Origin: Litchfieldia stipae
GTDB lineage: Bacteria; Bacillota; Bacilli; Bacillales; Bacillaceae_L
Assembly (NCBI RefSeq): GCF_014837155.1
Contig: NZ_JACYHA010000007.1
Location: forward strand, 62,001-126,000
Reading direction: 5' to 3'
DNA length: 64,000 nucleotides
Shown: positions 43,503-52,315 of the stretch, one piece after another
How the letters are laid out: each line of letters begins with the position of its first letter
Numbering within the stretch: the first letter of the stretch is position 1
Made by a program: the position numbers and the translations under genes
Notes under the pieces: generated by a model
The model's input: only the letters and a program-made list of their open reading frames with translations
What the model was told of the DNA's origin: nothing
Databases searched by the model: none

Positions 43503-43536
43503 AACAAAAAAAGAGCCCTATTTAAAGAGCTCTCAC
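43503..43536 (-). terminator. Terminator of fabZ
   Basis: GAGAGCTC / GAGCCC-type imperfect stem with TTTTTTT on the minus strand, directly downstream of the gene end at 43552. Confidence 0.6.
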
Positions 43537-43551
43537 AACACAGTTATCTGC

Positions 43552-43986
43552 TTATTCTTTTTTATCTCCAAGGGCAAACATTAATTCCATTTCACATACC
43601 AGCTCACCGTCAACCGTTGCAGTTGCTTTCCCTTTACCCATTGCACCACGCACACGAGTCATTTCGACTTCGAGACGTAATTGGTCACCAGGTACAACTT
43701 GTCTCTTAAAGCGGCAGTTATCAATGCCGGCGAAGAATGCAAGGCGACCACGATTCTCATCCTTGATTAGCATCGCAACAGCACCAACTTGAGCCAGTGC
43801 TTCAACGATAAGAACTCCTGGCATTACTGGGAATTCGGGGAAATGTCCGTTGAAGAATTCCTCGTTTGCCGTCACGTTTTTAATCCCTACAGCACGTTTG
43901 CCTTCTTCAAGCTCAAGAATACGGTCTACTAATAAAAATGGATAGCGGTGTGGAATGATTTCTTTGATTTGATTAATATCTAACAT
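43552..43986 (-). CDS. fabZ: 3-hydroxyacyl-ACP dehydratase FabZ
   Basis: 144 residues: [20 protein letters not shown], the catalytic [20 protein letters not shown] with His48 and Glu62, and the hot-dog fold ending [13 protein letters not shown]. It dehydrates hydroxyacyl-ACP in fatty acid synthesis. ATG at 43986 follows AGGAGG; the 14-residue upstream extension is not supported. In B. subtilis it is also found near flhP. Confidence 0.95.
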   Translation of the reverse strand: MLDINQIKEIIPHRYPFLLVDRILELEEGKRAVGIKNVTANEEFFNGHFPEFPVMPGVLIVEALAQVGAVAMLIKDENRGRLAFFAGIDNCRFKRQVVPGDQLRLEVEMTRVRGAMGKGKATATVDGELVCEMELMFALGDKKE

Positions 43987-44153
43987 TATGTAAAGTACCT
44001 CCTGGTTATAGCTCGTTTCTTTAAGCATACTAAAAAGTTGAGCACATGCAAACTATTTTCGATTGCTTCTCTTATTTTGGCCATATTTTTCAACATACAT
44101 AAAACAATATTTAGAGAGAAGAATATGAGGTAAAAATACAGAGGAGTGTTAAC

Positions 44154-44630
44154 ATGAAGAAACGTACTTTATTCACGGCTGTCTTATTGTCTTGTGGTTT
44201 GCTTGCGGGCTGTAATGGTGATGATGAAAATGTAACTGATGTGCCGGAAAATGCACCGGTCGAGCAAAATACAACGACGAACCAAGAAGACACGACACAA
44301 ACGGAAGATCAGGCTTTCAATTTCACACATTTTGATTTAGACGTAGAGTATAGTGGCAATCAAGAATATGATGTTGATTATGAAAATGAACGCAATGGAA
44401 TGGAAGCTGAAATCAAAGATGAGCGTACAAATACTCAGTCAAAAGGCGATGAAGCTTTTGCGACATTGCAACCTATATTCGAAAACCTAACTTTTGATCA
44501 GCTGACCACAGAAGATGAAGTGATTTCAGAAGTGATGAGCGCCTTTAATTTAGGTGAGGATTTTGAAAAGTTTGAGTTAGAGGTTCGCTTCAGTGATGGG
44601 ACGCAGAAGGAGTACAAACAGCGACCATAA
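44154..44630 (+). CDS. YusW-family lipoprotein
   Basis: 158 residues: signal and lipobox CGLLAGC (Cys near 20), acidic linker to about 55, then a domain with FNFTHFDLDVEYSGNQEYDV and YENERNGMEAEIKDE, matching the YusW group of secreted or anchored proteins. Function unknown. GAGGAG lies 8 bp before the ATG. Confidence 0.75.
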   Translation: MKKRTLFTAVLLSCGLLAGCNGDDENVTDVPENAPVEQNTTTNQEDTTQTEDQAFNFTHFDLDVEYSGNQEYDVDYENERNGMEAEIKDERTNTQSKGDEAFATLQPIFENLTFDQLTTEDEVISEVMSAFNLGEDFEKFELEVRFSDGTQKEYKQRP

Positions 44631-44734
44631 CATATTATTTGTGAAATCGGACTTTTTCGGGGACGGAGAGGCGTATTTGCCATGCTCAATCTTAATAAAT
44701 TGGCTTATCGCGTCTCTTTCCTTGTAAAATAACC

Positions 44735-44925
44735 GAATATTTTCCCCTTAAATTCAAAAATACACCAATTTCCCTTAAAATAACGGAACATTTTTCGGTT
44801 ATTTTGCTAAAAGAAGCATATGTTGCCTTGTTTTGCACTGTTAACCGGAATTTCTTCCCTTATTCCGCCTCCTCAAGCGACTGCTTCTTCCAATAAGCGA
44901 AAATTCTCCCCTTATTGCACACGAC
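44735..44925. repeat. Intergenic AT-rich motif cluster, copy 2
   Basis: Words such as AAATAACCGAATATTTTCCC, GTTAACCGGAATTTCTTCCC and AATAAGCGAAAATTCTCCCC recur, sharing their core with 26868-27055. No reading frame; nothing else is seen in the gap. Confidence 0.5.
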
Positions 44926-44934
44926 AAATAAAAA

Positions 44935-44959
44935 AAACATGGCCACTGACCATGCTTTA
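44935..44959 (-). terminator. Terminator of the flagellar/EpuA operon
   Basis: GCATGG / CCATGT with a 7-nt loop, then T8 on the minus strand. Confidence 0.82.
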
Positions 44960-44960
44960 G

Positions 44961-45290
44961 TTATTCTTTATCTTTTACCACTAAGTCAATAATATGCTGC
45001 CATGTTGATTTGTCGAGTGCCTCTGTTGGTTCTCCGTTACCGATGACACTGTAGCCGACGATGACTCCAACTACGGCACTTAAGACAATTAGTCCTATAA
45101 TAATGAGAAGACGTAGCCAGATTGGGATCAAGCGAAGACGAACAAGTCGTTTCATTCGAACTGGTTTTTCTTCTACAATATTTGTTTCTTCTTCTTTTCG
45201 CTGTTTCCGATGATCAGCGCGAGTTTTTACTTGAGAATTATCGAGTTCATTTGTCACTGCTGAGTTCACCTTACCTTTAGCGTATTCCAT
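44961..45290 (-). CDS. EpuA-like small membrane protein (annotated in databases as RNA polymerase beta-subunit-like)
   Basis: 109 residues: a charged cytoplasmic N-terminal half, then RLRLIPIWLRLLIIIGLIVL and SAVVGVIVGYSVIGNG. This helix with preceding RLRLIPIW is the EpuA family core, and the protein ends KSTWQHIIDLV as usual. Despite the common database name it is a membrane protein, not a polymerase subunit. It overlaps the end of flhP by 14 bp. Confidence 0.82.
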   Translation of the reverse strand: MEYAKGKVNSAVTNELDNSQVKTRADHRKQRKEEETNIVEEKPVRMKRLVRLRLIPIWLRLLIIIGLIVLSAVVGVIVGYSVIGNGEPTEALDKSTWQHIIDLVVKDKE

Positions 45291-46122
45291 TCACTAGCCC
45301 CATCATTTGATCTGCTAATGAGATTGATTTTGCATTGAATTGATATGATCTTTGAGTGAGCATAAGTTCTGACATTTCACTGGCCATATCAACATTTGAT
45401 TGTTCAAGTGCGCCTTGTGTGATCCCAATTTCAGCACGTGCTTGTCCAACTAGTTGCATCATCACTTCGTTTTCCTCAAGGCCTAATGCCGCGAAATTCG
45501 GCAGTCCAAACAGGTTATTTCCTTTTGCTTCGAGAAGCTGGGGCTTGTTCACCTGTACAACAGATAATTCAAAGTTCTGAGTTTGTCCATCCTGACCGGT
45601 CACAGTGATTCTGCCATCAGTAGAAATCGTAAGGTCCTTGAATTGATCTAAGAACACAATTAGCTCACCATCAGAGTCCAACACCGGATGCCCTTCAGAA
45701 GTAACCAGTGAAACCTGATTTGTGCCATTGTTCAGTGGTGATAGATACAGTGCACCGTCTCTTGTTAGGCTTGGAACCTGGATGCCGTTGTCCTCAACTA
45801 ATACTTGTAGGAACTGCCCTTCTTTTGTAAAAGCAAGGTCTAGTGGACGATCGGTTTGTTGAATCGATCCTTGTGTTAGGTTAAGACTAGTTTGTCCAAG
45901 TTTCGCTCCTACACCCTGTCTAATTCCAGCAGGTGTGAGACGACCAACTGCATCTGCCTGAGATTGGTTGTTATTGAATTGTTGGAACAAGAGCTCACTG
46001 AATTGGACATCGCGCTTTTTGTAGCCGTTTGTGTTGATGTTGGCTAGGTTATGGCCGATATTGTCCAATTGCTTCTGAAGCTGTGTCATTGTATTTGTTG
46101 CAGTAATCATTGAACGATTCAC
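45277..46122 (-). CDS. flhP: Flagellar hook-basal body rod protein FlhP
   Basis: 281 residues of the FlgG/FlgF class: a helical N-terminus with QLQKQLDNIGHNLANINTNG (ANINTNGYK is the rod consensus) and the C-terminal helix SNVDMASEMSELMLTQRSYQ. It is part of the distal rod. GTG at 46122 follows GGAGGAAAAATC. It is separated from flhO by 197 bp containing a dispersed palindrome. Confidence 0.9.
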   Translation of the reverse strand: MNRSMITATNTMTQLQKQLDNIGHNLANINTNGYKKRDVQFSELLFQQFNNNQSQADAVGRLTPAGIRQGVGAKLGQTSLNLTQGSIQQTDRPLDLAFTKEGQFLQVLVEDNGIQVPSLTRDGALYLSPLNNGTNQVSLVTSEGHPVLDSDGELIVFLDQFKDLTISTDGRITVTGQDGQTQNFELSVVQVNKPQLLEAKGNNLFGLPNFAALGLEENEVMMQLVGQARAEIGITQGALEQSNVDMASEMSELMLTQRSYQFNAKSISLADQMMGLVNGIR

Positions 46123-46209
46123 GATTTTTCCTCCTGAGGAATCCTTTTGTTCATTCGACTATCTATAATTAAGATTATTTTCGCATAAAATGTTGCTGCT
46201 GTTGAAGCC

Positions 46210-46269
46210 GCAGTCTGAATACACGGGGACTCACGCATCCCACGGGAGTCTTAAGTGTATTCAGTCTGC
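46210..46269. repeat. Dispersed palindromic element, copy 4 (short)
   Basis: GCAGTCTGAATACAC (46210) to GTGTATTCAGTCTGC (46269), a perfect inverted repeat with a 30-bp centre containing CCCACGGGAGTC, in reverse orientation to copies 1-3. Weak outer arms reach about 46313. It separates flhO from flhP. Confidence 0.8.
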
Positions 46270-46319
46270 TATACCTCATTTTCAATATATTTATGTCTTA
46301 AGAAAACAGTCTAGATAAA

Positions 46320-47135
46320 TTAGCGCAGACGACCAATTTCGTTTACGGCTTTTTCCATGCTTTGGTCATAAGCTTGAAGGATTTTTTGGTTCGCTTCGAA
46401 TGAGCGGTAGGCTGTCATCATGTCTGTCATCGCTTGAGCTACATCGACGTTCGATCTCTCGAGGTACCCTTGCTTGACTTCAAAGCTGACGTTTTGATCA
46501 TTGCCTATGAATGCCATTTCACCGTTTTCAGTTGCTGCGAATAATCCATTTCCTTCTTTTACTAGATTATTAGAGTTTTGTGAAAAAGAAAGCCCTAATG
46601 TGTTCACTTCGACACCATTTTCCAAAATGGCTCCGTTTGGAGACACAGTAAATTGTTCACCTTGGAGTTGAATTCGATTGCCGTTTTCATTTAGGACATA
46701 GTAGCCTTCATTTGTCGTAAGGTAGCCTGCCCCATCAAGGGTGAAGTTCCCGTTACGTGTATAACGAAGGTCTCCAGCCGCATTTTCAACGGTAAAGAAA
46801 ATCGAGCCACCCTCTGGCATCTGTCCATTAATGATCGCCATATCCACGCTTCTTCCGGTTTCACGAATGTCACCTTGTGTAAATAATGGCATCGCTTCTT
46901 GCATGTATACGCCCGAATTCATGCTACCAATAGTCGTTGAGGTTGTTCTCTTACTACCTAGTGAGGCATTATTCGATTCCATTCTTTGTAAAAGCAGTTC
47001 AGGGAAGGCTTTTAATGAGGATTGGTCAGCTTTGAATCCTGGTGTATTTGCATTTGCAATATTATTCGTTAACATTTCGGTACGTCGCTGCTGTGCGAGC
47101 ATACCTGAAGCTGCAGTATAAAAACCTCTTAGCAA
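46320..47135 (-). CDS. flhO: Flagellar hook-basal body rod protein FlhO
   Basis: About 271 residues of the FlgG/FlgF class: GFYTAASGMLAQQRRTEMLT, ANANTPGFK, and the C-terminal SNVDVAQAMTDMMTAYRSFE. TTG at 47135 is preferred: AAGAGGTGG lies 6 bp upstream and the start then matches B. subtilis FlhO. The ORF reaches a GTG at 47144 that overlaps the site. Rod component; upstream of flhP in the same direction. Confidence 0.9.
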   Translation of the reverse strand: MLRGFYTAASGMLAQQRRTEMLTNNIANANTPGFKADQSSLKAFPELLLQRMESNNASLGSKRTTSTTIGSMNSGVYMQEAMPLFTQGDIRETGRSVDMAIINGQMPEGGSIFFTVENAAGDLRYTRNGNFTLDGAGYLTTNEGYYVLNENGNRIQLQGEQFTVSPNGAILENGVEVNTLGLSFSQNSNNLVKEGNGLFAATENGEMAFIGNDQNVSFEVKQGYLERSNVDVAQAMTDMMTAYRSFEANQKILQAYDQSMEKAVNEIGRLR

Positions 47136-47330
47136 CGGTACCACCTCTTATTTTATATGCCCAGGTTCATCCTGCGCATTAATTTTCATATTGATAATTG
47201 CTTCACTTAAGTCCCGCGAGCCCACGTGATGCCATTTGGACATCACGCGGATTTTCGCCTATTACCATTGTAGTTGAAAGCCCTCACGAACAAAAGTAGT
47301 AATGTTTGCTAATATCGCTATTCTTAGGAA

Positions 47331-47364
47331 ATAAGGACCAGTCTTATGATGACAAGGTCCTTGT
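47331..47364 (-). terminator. Terminator of mbl
   Basis: AAGGACC (47333-47339) / GGTCCTT (47356-47362), followed by ATTT on the minus strand. Confidence 0.65.
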
Positions 47365-47367
47365 AGG

Positions 47368-48369
47368 CTAAATTAATTTTCTGTTTGAGATACGATCTAG
47401 GTTCTCTAGCATGATTCCTGTACCAATCGCTACACATTCCATTGGATTTTCTGCGATGAGAACTGGTACTTTCAGCTCATCAGCAAGTAGTTGATCAATA
47501 CCGTGTAACAGTGCGCCGCCGCCTGTTAAGATCACTCCACGGTCAATGATGTCAGCTGACAGCTCAGGTGGTGTACGTTCTAGCACGCTTTTTGAAGCTT
47601 GTACAATAACAGCCACTGATTCACGTAATGCTTTTTCAATTTCGTTCGAGCGCACCGTGATTGTTCTTGGCAAGCCAGTGACCATATCTCTTCCGCGGAT
47701 ATCAATTTCCTCTTGACGCGCGCCTGGGAATACAGTTGCTACCTTGATTTTGATGTCTTCAGCTGTTCTTTCACCGATCAATAGCTTGTACTCTCTTTTA
47801 ATGTAGCTTAGGATCTCAGCATCGAACTTGTCCCCTGCCATTTTAATAGAAGAGGCGGTGACAATATCGCCCATTGATAACACGGCAACATCTGTCGTTC
47901 CACCGCCTATATCTACTACCATATTTCCACTTGGTTGAAAGATATCCATGCCTGCACCAATGGCAGCTACCTTTGGTTCTTCCTCTAAAAAGATTTTTTT
48001 CCCACCACTTTTTTCAGCAGCCTCACGAATCGCTTTTTGCTCAACAGACGTAATGTTTGTTGGACAGCAAATCAAAATACGTGGTTTTGATAAAAATCCT
48101 TTTACATTTAGCTTGTTAATAAAGTGTTTCAGCATTGCTTCTGTTACATCAAAATCTGCAATGACGCCATCCTTTAATGGTCGAATCGCAACAATATTCC
48201 CAGGAGTACGTCCAACCATGCGTCTCGCTTCTTCCCCGACCGCAAGTACTCTCCCATTGTTTCTGTCAATTGCTACAACAGACGGTTCATTTAATACAAT
48301 TCCTTTTCCCTTTACATGGATCAGCACGTTTGCGGTCCCTAGATCAATTCCTATATCCCTAGCTAACAT
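47368..48369 (-). CDS. mbl: Rod-shape determining protein Mbl (MreB family)
   Basis: 333 residues, the length of B. subtilis Mbl. The actin-fold motifs are in order: DIGIDLGTANVLIHVKGKGI (phosphate 1), FLEEEPKVAAIGAG, VDIGGGTTDVAVLSMGDIV (phosphate 2) and GVILTGGGALLHG (adenosine). It polymerises under the membrane to guide wall synthesis. ATG at 48369 follows AAGGAGG. It lies between spoIIID and flhO exactly as in B. subtilis, which favours Mbl over MreB or MreBH. Confidence 0.93.
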   Translation of the reverse strand: MLARDIGIDLGTANVLIHVKGKGIVLNEPSVVAIDRNNGRVLAVGEEARRMVGRTPGNIVAIRPLKDGVIADFDVTEAMLKHFINKLNVKGFLSKPRILICCPTNITSVEQKAIREAAEKSGGKKIFLEEEPKVAAIGAGMDIFQPSGNMVVDIGGGTTDVAVLSMGDIVTASSIKMAGDKFDAEILSYIKREYKLLIGERTAEDIKIKVATVFPGARQEEIDIRGRDMVTGLPRTITVRSNEIEKALRESVAVIVQASKSVLERTPPELSADIIDRGVILTGGGALLHGIDQLLADELKVPVLIAENPMECVAIGTGIMLENLDRISNRKLI

Positions 48370-48516
48370 CGTGTTACTTTCCTCCTTGCATCTCTCTGGC
48401 CAATGCACATTATTTTCCTAATTATATATTGTATCATAATCTTAAAAATAATAGGTGTTTTTGTAAAAAAATAATGTGGAATTTTGTCGACCAGACAAGA
48501 AAGGCATACGAAAGAC

Positions 48517-48792
48517 CTATTGCTTTACGATTTCCTCCTCTACATCTTCTCTTTTATATTTCAATTTCGTCGCTTCTCCCCCACGTAAATGGCGGATCGA
48601 TTTATGATAATCGAGAATTTCTTTCACTTCATTTGCTAGTTCGGGATTAATTTCTGGAAGTCTCTCAGTTAAGTCTTTGTGGACAGTACTTTTGGAAACA
48701 CCAAACTCCTTCGCAATCACGCGAACTGTTTTCTTTGTCTCCACGATATACTTTCCAATCTTGATAGTACGCTCTTTGATGTAATCGTGCAC
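48517..48792 (-). CDS. spoIIID: Sporulation transcription factor SpoIIID
   Basis: 91 residues starting MHDYIKERTIKIGKYIVETK, then the helix-turn-helix VRVIAKEFGVSKSTVHKDLT and a basic tail IRHLRGGEATKLKYK. The first 80 residues are nearly the same as in B. subtilis. It switches mother-cell genes from sigma-E to sigma-K control. GTG at 48792 has AGGGAGGGCG upstream; the longer frame has no further support. Confidence 0.96.
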   Translation of the reverse strand: MHDYIKERTIKIGKYIVETKKTVRVIAKEFGVSKSTVHKDLTERLPEINPELANEVKEILDYHKSIRHLRGGEATKLKYKREDVEEEIVKQ

Positions 48793-49138
48793 ACTACTCG
48801 CCCTCCCTATATGGATGTGAGAAGTGTGAAATGAGACTCGCTCATGCTTCAACGATAAGTATCTTAGATAATCGCTCTTGCAGGATGCATTGCTAAATCT
48901 TCGAAGATGTATATACGATCCCTCACCTCAAACACTCTCTTTGTTAGGTTTGTAACATTTTATTAGCTTGGTTGAGGGATTATGCTAACAAAGTCAAGAG
49001 GGACAAGGGTTTTATTTGAATTTTTTCAAAAATAGTACAAAACATCGTGCCGGACACCCTTGCGTGAACCCTTATCCTTGTAGGGTCGGCATTCATTTTG
49101 TTTCAAAAAAATCACAATTGGTTGTCATATAAATATAT
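48793..49138. other. Intergenic region upstream of spoIIID; one hairpin
   Basis: Near 49053-49093 an imperfect GCCG...CCCT / AGGG...CGGC stem follows the membrane-protein gene on the minus strand and may end it. No gene or known regulatory site is recognised in the rest. Confidence 0.4.
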
Positions 49139-49666
49139 TTACTTTTTTTTCAAATTTCTTAATCCAACAATTGTTAAACACGTCGTTAAGCCGATAAAAA
49201 AAGTATACGCATTCACGTAGATTGTATTCGTATATTGGTTGAACCAACCAAATCTATATATTCTCGAATCGGGAACATCTGGGCCACCACCAAGTTGGGT
49301 GATTAATTCTTGAGTGAATTGAATTTCTTCTATAATGCAAACGATCAGTATTAGGGTAGCAGCGCCAATGAATAAATAGACGAATCGGTTGTTCTTCGTT
49401 TTTAACAATTGATTCACTTCTTTCCACACAAGATATAGAAGTCCTGTGTACGTAAAAAGGACAATAGGAAGAAGTAGGATCGCGATGTTTCCGTTTCCTG
49501 AAATCGTATCTGGAGGGATGGTCAAAATTCTTATTAAGTAAACGCCACCCATGCTCATGAAAAAATACATAGGGATGAACCACTTCGGTTTCATTCTATG
49601 GTAGTAAAGGATTGGCAGGAGTCCAGCGACAAATGAAATGAGTATGACGATAATAAATATCTCCAT
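49139..49666 (-). CDS. Integral membrane protein (175 aa)
   Basis: Five hydrophobic helices, of which the third to fifth are clear (about 60-80, 97-115 and 152-170). Polar loops include FTQELITQLGGGPDVPDSRI. The ATG follows AAGGAGGGG. It lies 12 bp after the exonuclease gene on the same strand and could be co-transcribed. Family not recognised. Confidence 0.6.
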   Translation of the reverse strand: MEIFIIVILISFVAGLLPILYYHRMKPKWFIPMYFFMSMGGVYLIRILTIPPDTISGNGNIAILLLPIVLFTYTGLLYLVWKEVNQLLKTKNNRFVYLFIGAATLILIVCIIEEIQFTQELITQLGGGPDVPDSRIYRFGWFNQYTNTIYVNAYTFFIGLTTCLTIVGLRNLKKK

Positions 49667-49678
49667 ATGCTCCCCTCC

Positions 49679-50338
49679 TTAGAATAAACTGGTCCGAATC
49701 TGACTGTCCGTTTCCTGCAATAGTTCACCCCATGTTTGATAACCTCTTTGTTTAAAAAGCTGGAGTAGCTCGATAAATAAGTAGGCCGTCGTCAGGGAAT
49801 CTCCCATCGCCGTATGTCGTTCATACATTCTCGAATTGAATGCCCTTGCGTAATTGTGAAGGTCACGCATGTCATAGGACGGAGCAATGAATCCAATCAA
49901 ATCGAGAGTATCGATTGCTTGCTGTTTTTTAAATCCCAATTTATTTCGTCTAAGCTCATGCTTCAATACAAGCATATCAAACGATACATAGTGGCCAACT
50001 AAACAGACGGTTTCAAGTTGATTCACATGATTAAAGAACGCCTCAATCGCTTCAAGCGAAGTTGGTGCATTTTCGACTAAATTATCTGAAATTTTTGTTA
50101 ACTTGGTTATTTCCCGAGAAATTTGTCGGTTCGGGTTCACATATGTCTGAAATTTCCCATGCTCTTGTACCTCAAGTCCATGCACTTGCACGGCTGCAAT
50201 TTCAATTAAACGATCGGTCGTTGCAATGTTGAACCCCGTTGCTTCCGTATCAAACACCGTGAACTGCACATCTTCAATTCGTGTATTTAAAGAGATGTCA
50301 TGCTCTAATCCAAATGGGCTTGGTTTCTTGAAAAAAAT
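49679..50338 (-). CDS. DnaQ-like 3'-5' exonuclease, probable ATT start
   Basis: About 219 residues with Exo I FDTEATGF, Exo II FVSFDMLVLKHEL and Exo III HTAMGDSLTTAYLF (HxxxxD type). It removes nucleotides from 3' ends. The shortest frame starts at a GTG (50269) already inside the conserved IEDVQFTVFDTEATGF segment and has no ribosome binding site. The frame stays open to an ATT at 50338 (giving FFKKPSPFGLEHDISLNTRI), preceded by AAAGGAGAGGG. ATT is a known rare start, so this is the likely one. It lies 16 bp after the DUF294 gene. Confidence 0.78.
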   Translation of the reverse strand: MFFKKPSPFGLEHDISLNTRIEDVQFTVFDTEATGFNIATTDRLIEIAAVQVHGLEVQEHGKFQTYVNPNRQISREITKLTKISDNLVENAPTSLEAIEAFFNHVNQLETVCLVGHYVSFDMLVLKHELRRNKLGFKKQQAIDTLDLIGFIAPSYDMRDLHNYARAFNSRMYERHTAMGDSLTTAYLFIELLQLFKQRGYQTWGELLQETDSQIRTSLF

Positions 50339-50354
50339 AGGGACCCTCTCCTTT

Positions 50355-52229
50355 CTAGGTTGAAACAGCGAATAGTTGTAGTTCTCTTATTCGTTTTAAA
50401 GCTGAGGTGAGTATTTCTTTTTCACGTGTTGATAGGTGGATGAGTTGTAGCTTGGATATTAATGGTTGATTCTGTTTGTGCTGGTTCCAACGGTGTTTGA
50501 TATAAATTGAAAGTAATTCTTCAATGGATTGTTTTAGATCCTCCCCAAAAGTTGTCGATAGAGCCTTTGAATCTATTAATCTATCTATTCTTTCGAGTGG
50601 GGTACCTGATAGAATGCCATGCTTTAATGCTAGAATCTGAAGGCAATGATGCGTTGGAAACAGGACTTCTTTTTTCATATCAAGCTGTTTTCGTTGGAGG
50701 TTGAATAAGGCTCTGAGAGGTTGTTCTAGTGTTGGGACTTGATGTTCACGTTCAAGTTCTGTTAATCGATACAGTAAAATTTTACCACGTTTTAATTGGT
50801 CTGTAAGTCCCTTTTCAAAATCCTGATGGAGTTGTTGGTCACCATATATTTTTCGATATGAAAGGAAGTTTTGGGTAAGTAATAGATTCTCATTGGTGGC
50901 TTGTATCGACCAGCTGTGGATTCTTTCCTTCCAAGTGGATATATCGCCTCTCCAGTTTGGGTAATTCGACATCATTCTGCCCTTACATCTTTCATAACCA
51001 GCCAGTTCAAGTAGACGGACAATTTCGTTTGATAATTGTTCGAAATAGAGATTCGATTTGATGTTTTCATAGACTAGGAAATGATCTTGATCTGTTAGTA
51101 ATACCTGCTCCGCTCGGCCACTGCTCCCCATTTGATAGAAGCAAAATGGACATGGTGGTGGAGTTCCGATTGAATCAATCGCAAGCTCAATACAGCGGTG
51201 AACAATTCGATCATTGAGCCGTGTCATGATGTCGAGTAAATGGAAAGTTGGTACATTGCCTTTAATCAAGGTTCCGAGCACATCATAGAGAGCTGGTTTG
51301 ATTTTCGGTAAGGTCGTCTCCCTTGCTGTTTCTATCGTTTGGATGGTTTTCATCATGCTTTCGTTCTTTTTTCGTAGAAGGTCTGAAAGAGTCACTATCC
51401 CTACCAGTTTGTCACCGTCCATCACTGGCAAATGCTTGATTCCATGTTGTAATAGGATTGAGAGCGCATCGTAATAATAGGAAAATCGCGAAATCGTGAT
51501 CGGCTTGCTTGTCATGATTTTTTCTGCGGTGATGGTTGCTGGCTGTCCTTTTGCCAGAACTCGATTGACCAGGTCACGCTCGGTGATGATTCCTCTTGGG
51601 ATTGAGTCATGGGTGATGAGAACAGAACTTGTCCGATCGTTGCCCATCATCCTAGCAACCTCAGTGATCGGGGTGCTTGGGCTGGCGGTGAGGACAGGTG
51701 TAGACATCATGTCTTGCACTCTGATCACCATTGTGTCGGAATCCCCATATTGTCGAGATTGCTTGATTTGTTCAGCCAGTGAGTTGTACACATCCTTCAG
51801 TCTTCCAGCGACTTGGGTTAGAAGATAGTCGTAGATTCCTTGGTCGTCCCAGCGCTTCTTGAGGATGGTAAATGGAATCAGGATCGCTAGTACTTCCTCT
51901 GTAGCGCGAACCTCGACCATTTGCTCTGACTCCTTCCACTCTGATATACCTAAAAAGTCAGCGAGGCTTGAAAATCCAATTAATTCCCCAGCCTGAACGA
52001 CTTCAAGCACCTCATGCCGGCCATTTGTTGCTTCGACATAGACCTCTGCGACACCAGAAAGCAGCAAGAGTAAACCCTCTCGCTGCTTGTTTGCTTCAAA
52101 GATTACTTGTTTGTGTTGAAAAGTTTGTTGCATACAGCCATGAAGGAGTTCAAGAGCTGTCTCCTTCTCTATATTTGTGAAGAATGGATGATTTCGAACT
52201 TTCTCGTATAGTTGTTCCATGGTTAACAA
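50355..52229 (-). CDS. Cyclic-nucleotide-binding/CBS/DUF294 nucleotidyltransferase-like protein
   Basis: About 624 residues. Domains in order: a cNMP-binding fold (about 20-135), two CBS modules (about 170-295, with MSTPVLTASPSTPITEVARM), and the DUF294 nucleotidyltransferase-like core (QMGSSGRAEQVLLTDQDHFL) with its C-terminal helical partner. A sensor-enzyme layout; substrate unknown. TTG at 52229, 6 bp after AAGGTG, is chosen; GTG at 52238 is the alternative. In many Bacilli this gene and an exonuclease accompany a DUF4212-linked symporter, as here. Confidence 0.88.
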   Translation of the reverse strand: MLTMEQLYEKVRNHPFFTNIEKETALELLHGCMQQTFQHKQVIFEANKQREGLLLLLSGVAEVYVEATNGRHEVLEVVQAGELIGFSSLADFLGISEWKESEQMVEVRATEEVLAILIPFTILKKRWDDQGIYDYLLTQVAGRLKDVYNSLAEQIKQSRQYGDSDTMVIRVQDMMSTPVLTASPSTPITEVARMMGNDRTSSVLITHDSIPRGIITERDLVNRVLAKGQPATITAEKIMTSKPITISRFSYYYDALSILLQHGIKHLPVMDGDKLVGIVTLSDLLRKKNESMMKTIQTIETARETTLPKIKPALYDVLGTLIKGNVPTFHLLDIMTRLNDRIVHRCIELAIDSIGTPPPCPFCFYQMGSSGRAEQVLLTDQDHFLVYENIKSNLYFEQLSNEIVRLLELAGYERCKGRMMSNYPNWRGDISTWKERIHSWSIQATNENLLLTQNFLSYRKIYGDQQLHQDFEKGLTDQLKRGKILLYRLTELEREHQVPTLEQPLRALFNLQRKQLDMKKEVLFPTHHCLQILALKHGILSGTPLERIDRLIDSKALSTTFGEDLKQSIEELLSIYIKHRWNQHKQNQPLISKLQLIHLSTREKEILTSALKRIRELQLFAVST

Positions 52230-52269
52230 TGAGTTCACCTTCTAGTTTTTGATGGTGTTTGTTGGTATG

Positions 52270-52309
52270 GGTGCCTGGCACCGCTAGTGGGAACACTTTT
52301 GTCCCGGGT
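52270..52309. repeat. GGTGCCTGGCACC-type dispersed element
   Basis: GGTGCCTGGCACC followed by GTGGGAACACTTTTGTCCCGGG: two nested small inverted repeats. It lies upstream of the DUF294 gene, at the edge of array 5. Confidence 0.75.
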
Positions 52310-52315
52310 TATGCA

